This document shows, piece by piece, positions 62,649-64,000 of a stretch of 64,000 bases of DNA; within the stretch, counting starts at the first letter, position 1, and the number at the start of each line of letters is the position of its first letter. This stretch comes from Fibrobacter sp. UWEL (GTDB taxonomy: Bacteria; Fibrobacterota; Fibrobacteria; Fibrobacterales; Fibrobacteraceae), in the NCBI RefSeq assembly GCF_900142535.1, contig NZ_FRBE01000004.1:1-64000 (forward strand), written 5' to 3'. The notes below the pieces were generated by a model, which had not been told where the DNA came from, ran no database searches, and worked only from the letters and a program-made list of their open reading frames with translations. A program made the translations under genes and the position numbers.

Positions 62649-63242
62649 CTATCTGCAAAAGATAGAATATCTATAGGGATTGCAGTAGAGTGCGGACGGC
62701 CCGTAGGCTTTTACAGCGTCCCGTTCATTCACGAACATCAGGCGCAGATAGGTATTTTCGCTAGGTTTATACTCCAGAGCCACGTCGGGAAGGACAAATC
62801 CTACACGCCCCTGTCGCACATCCTCCTTGGCAACGGGGACATCCGAGCGGAAGTTGGCGTAAAGCGGCATCCATAACCCTAGATCTGCGTACAGATGCAG
62901 GTTGGGCGTAAACTCGTAATCCACATGAGCCATGTAGCTCTGGTGGGCAAATGTGCCAAAGCTGCCGCCTACGAAACTCAACGAATAGGTATAACCCACC
63001 TTTAGGGCGTCGTCGAATGAGGGGCCCTTGCGCACAAGACGGCTAGGCGGAAAGTTCTCCCGATTCCAGGGTGTTCCATCCTGAACGGCAACGTAAACCG
63101 TATCGCGGATCGTGTCCAGGGCTGCTTCTGTTGACGCTTCTTCCTTAACGTCTTTCGGTTTTACGGGCAAAACCTGCTGGGCATGGACTAGCCCCGCAGT
63201 TATGCAAGCGCACGTAATAAAGAAAAACGTAGAGAATTTCAT
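62649..63242 (-). CDS. hypothetical secreted protein
   Basis: This 197-aa protein has a signal peptide (MKFSTFFFITCACITAGLVHA), a linker and a strand-rich body (GYTYSLSFVGGSFGTFAHQSYMAH, LHLYADLGLWMPLYANF), perhaps a small outer membrane barrel. TATATT (plus-strand AATATA 63249-63254) lies 6 nt before the ATG. The lipoprotein gene abuts it (0 nt). Confidence 0.75.
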   Translation of the reverse strand: MKFSTFFFITCACITAGLVHAQQVLPVKPKDVKEEASTEAALDTIRDTVYVAVQDGTPWNRENFPPSRLVRKGPSFDDALKVGYTYSLSFVGGSFGTFAHQSYMAHVDYEFTPNLHLYADLGLWMPLYANFRSDVPVAKEDVRQGRVGFVLPDVALEYKPSENTYLRLMFVNERDAVKAYGPSALYCNPYRYSIFCR

Positions 63243-63248
63243 GCTCCG

Positions 63249-63254
63249 AATATA
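63249..63254 (-). promoter_or_regulatory. -10 box abutting the start codon
   Basis: Minus-strand TATATT lies 6 nt before the ATG at 63242, just past the panD terminator. It gives an almost leaderless mRNA for the lipoprotein-rsfS-argS run. Confidence 0.5.
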
Positions 63255-63257
63255 GCA

Positions 63258-63280
63258 AAAGCGAGTCCGGGACTCGCTTT
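63258..63280 (-). terminator. terminator of panD
   Basis: AAAGCGAGT (63258-63266) pairs with ACTCGCTTT (63272-63280), followed on the minus strand by a T. It lies 49 bp past the panD stop. Confidence 0.7.
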
Positions 63281-63329
63281 CCAAACGTTGAATCATGTCT
63301 GGGACTTTCGTCTAAAATCGCTTGGGTTC

Positions 63330-63677
63330 TTAGACGATTTCGTTCTTTTCGTTAACGTGAACGACGGTAGGCTGCCAGGTCTTTGCTTCTTCAGGAGACA
63401 TGGTTGCGTATGCCACAATAATCACTAGGTCGCCGGGCTGTACCAGTCGGGCGGCAGCGCCATTCAGGCAAATCATGCCGGACTTTGCAGGACCTTCAAT
63501 CACGTAAGTATCCAGACGGGAACCGTTGTTCACGTCTAGAACGCCAACCTTTTCGTAGGGAAGGAGGCCTGCGGCATCCATCAGATCGCGGGCAATAGTG
63601 ATAGAACCCTGATAATTCAGGTTTGCATCAGTTACCGTCGCGCGGTGAATCTTACATTTGAGGAGTTCAAGCTGCAT
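63330..63677 (-). CDS. panD: aspartate 1-decarboxylase
   Basis: PanD makes beta-alanine for pantothenate and CoA. The 115-aa proenzyme has the self-cleavage Gly-Ser in LNYQGSITI, with [21 protein letters not shown] before it and the active-site Tyr/Arg region in [11 protein letters not shown]. Cleavage produces the pyruvoyl cofactor. It is 16 nt from the next gene upstream. Confidence 0.96.
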   Translation of the reverse strand: MQLELLKCKIHRATVTDANLNYQGSITIARDLMDAAGLLPYEKVGVLDVNNGSRLDTYVIEGPAKSGMICLNGAAARLVQPGDLVIIVAYATMSPEEAKTWQPTVVHVNEKNEIV

Positions 63678-63693
63678 GATTTCTTAAACTAAG

Positions 63694-64000
63694 TTAGAAC
63701 TTAATGTTAAGGAATCCTGCAACGCCCATACCAGCACTCTGCTGTGCCGGAGTCGGGATGATGCCGTAGCTAAAGCGGTTTGCATCAGGATTGCTGTCCC
63801 ACTGAGTGCTGAAGAATGCGTCAGCAAAGGACCAGACATGAGCGCCTGCAACGAAGAGCAGGCCGTACCACCAGGCAGAATTCTTTTCTGCTGCCAGATA
63901 GATAGTAGCGCCGATGGAAACAACTTCCAGAGCGTCCATCCAGATAGCCTTCATGGACTGATCGGTCTTCCACTGATAGAGGGAAGGAACCAGAAGGGAA
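63694..64000 (-). CDS. partial membrane protein, C-terminal end only
   Basis: The frame is open from the window edge (101 residues visible) to a stop at 63694. Visible are QWKTDQSMKAIWMDALEVVS and hydrophobic stretches (VVSIGATIYLAA; WWYGLLFVAGAHVW), ending MGVAGFLNIKF. The pattern resembles the end of DUF5683-type proteins, but this is uncertain. The true start lies outside the window. Confidence 0.7.
   Translation of the reverse strand, partial: SLLVPSLYQWKTDQSMKAIWMDALEVVSIGATIYLAAEKNSAWWYGLLFVAGAHVWSFADAFFSTQWDSNPDANRFSYGIIPTPAQQSAGMGVAGFLNIKF

Overview
The window is chromosomal DNA of a Gram-negative bacterium of the Fibrobacter group. Three things point there: a protein with the Fibrobacter succinogenes major paralogous (FISUMP) domain at 58661-59782, a secreted GH9 cellulase at 28662-30551, and many signal-peptide-bearing beta-barrels, PorV-like proteins and lipoproteins. 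Promoters resembling TTGACA-N16-TATATT recur. No prophage, transposase or integrase was seen, and most of the window is ordinary core genome.

Layout. 1-3.5 kb: polyamine pair (speA and a carboxynorspermidine-synthase-like dehydrogenase) on the minus strand. 3.7-4.1 kb: two tiny minus-strand genes with their own terminator. 4.4-16.0 kb: a complete type I-C CRISPR-Cas locus in the order cas3-cas5c-cas8c-cas7c, strong terminator, cas4-cas1-cas2, leader, then an array of 58 repeats and 57 spacers. cas8c carries an internal ribosome binding site and GTG start that would make the small subunit Cas11c. 16.1-16.8 kb: a small hypothetical gene, then a CAU-anticodon tRNA interrupted in its anticodon loop by a roughly 245-nt group I intron like the Azoarcus tRNA-Ile intron. 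16.9-30.6 kb: GlgA-like synthase, envelope proteins (lipoprotein, OpgC-like, beta-barrel, LolA-like, FlgD-like secreted, PorV-like), recF, mscL, a DMT transporter, coaE and the GH9 cellulase. 30.7-36.6 kb: a small gene coupled to an NhaC antiporter, another DMT transporter, a 27-aa membrane peptide and hairpin terminator just before trpS, and membrane proteins.

36.6-44.5 kb: the rpsF-rpsR-rplI operon, two DUF5683-like proteins and an RND efflux adaptor-pump pair. 44.5-49.7 kb: an uncoded stretch, a DivIC/FtsB-like protein, dprA, divergent mazG, a candidate structured ncRNA with its own promoter and terminator, and fusA. 49.7-58.5 kb: a minus-strand run with a membrane protein, EcsC-family protein, map, DEAD-box helicase, envelope proteins, pyrE and purU. 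58.6-64 kb: the FISUMP protein, then a minus-strand cluster with argS, rsfS, a LytR_C lipoprotein, panD and a gene cut by the window edge.

How the parts work together. The CRISPR locus is complete for interference (Cas3 nuclease-helicase, Cas5c/Cas7c/Cas8c/Cas11c Cascade) and for spacer capture (Cas4/Cas1/Cas2). A terminator and re-initiation site between the two modules suggest separate control. The most notable items are the internal Cas11c start, the tRNA group I intron with an unusual 3' junction, the possible trpS attenuator with a small membrane peptide, the unassigned ncRNA near 47.2 kb, and a recurring arrangement in which a -10 box lies only 6-10 nt before the start codon, implying leaderless or near-leaderless mRNAs. 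All calls come from reading the sequence; no database search was run.
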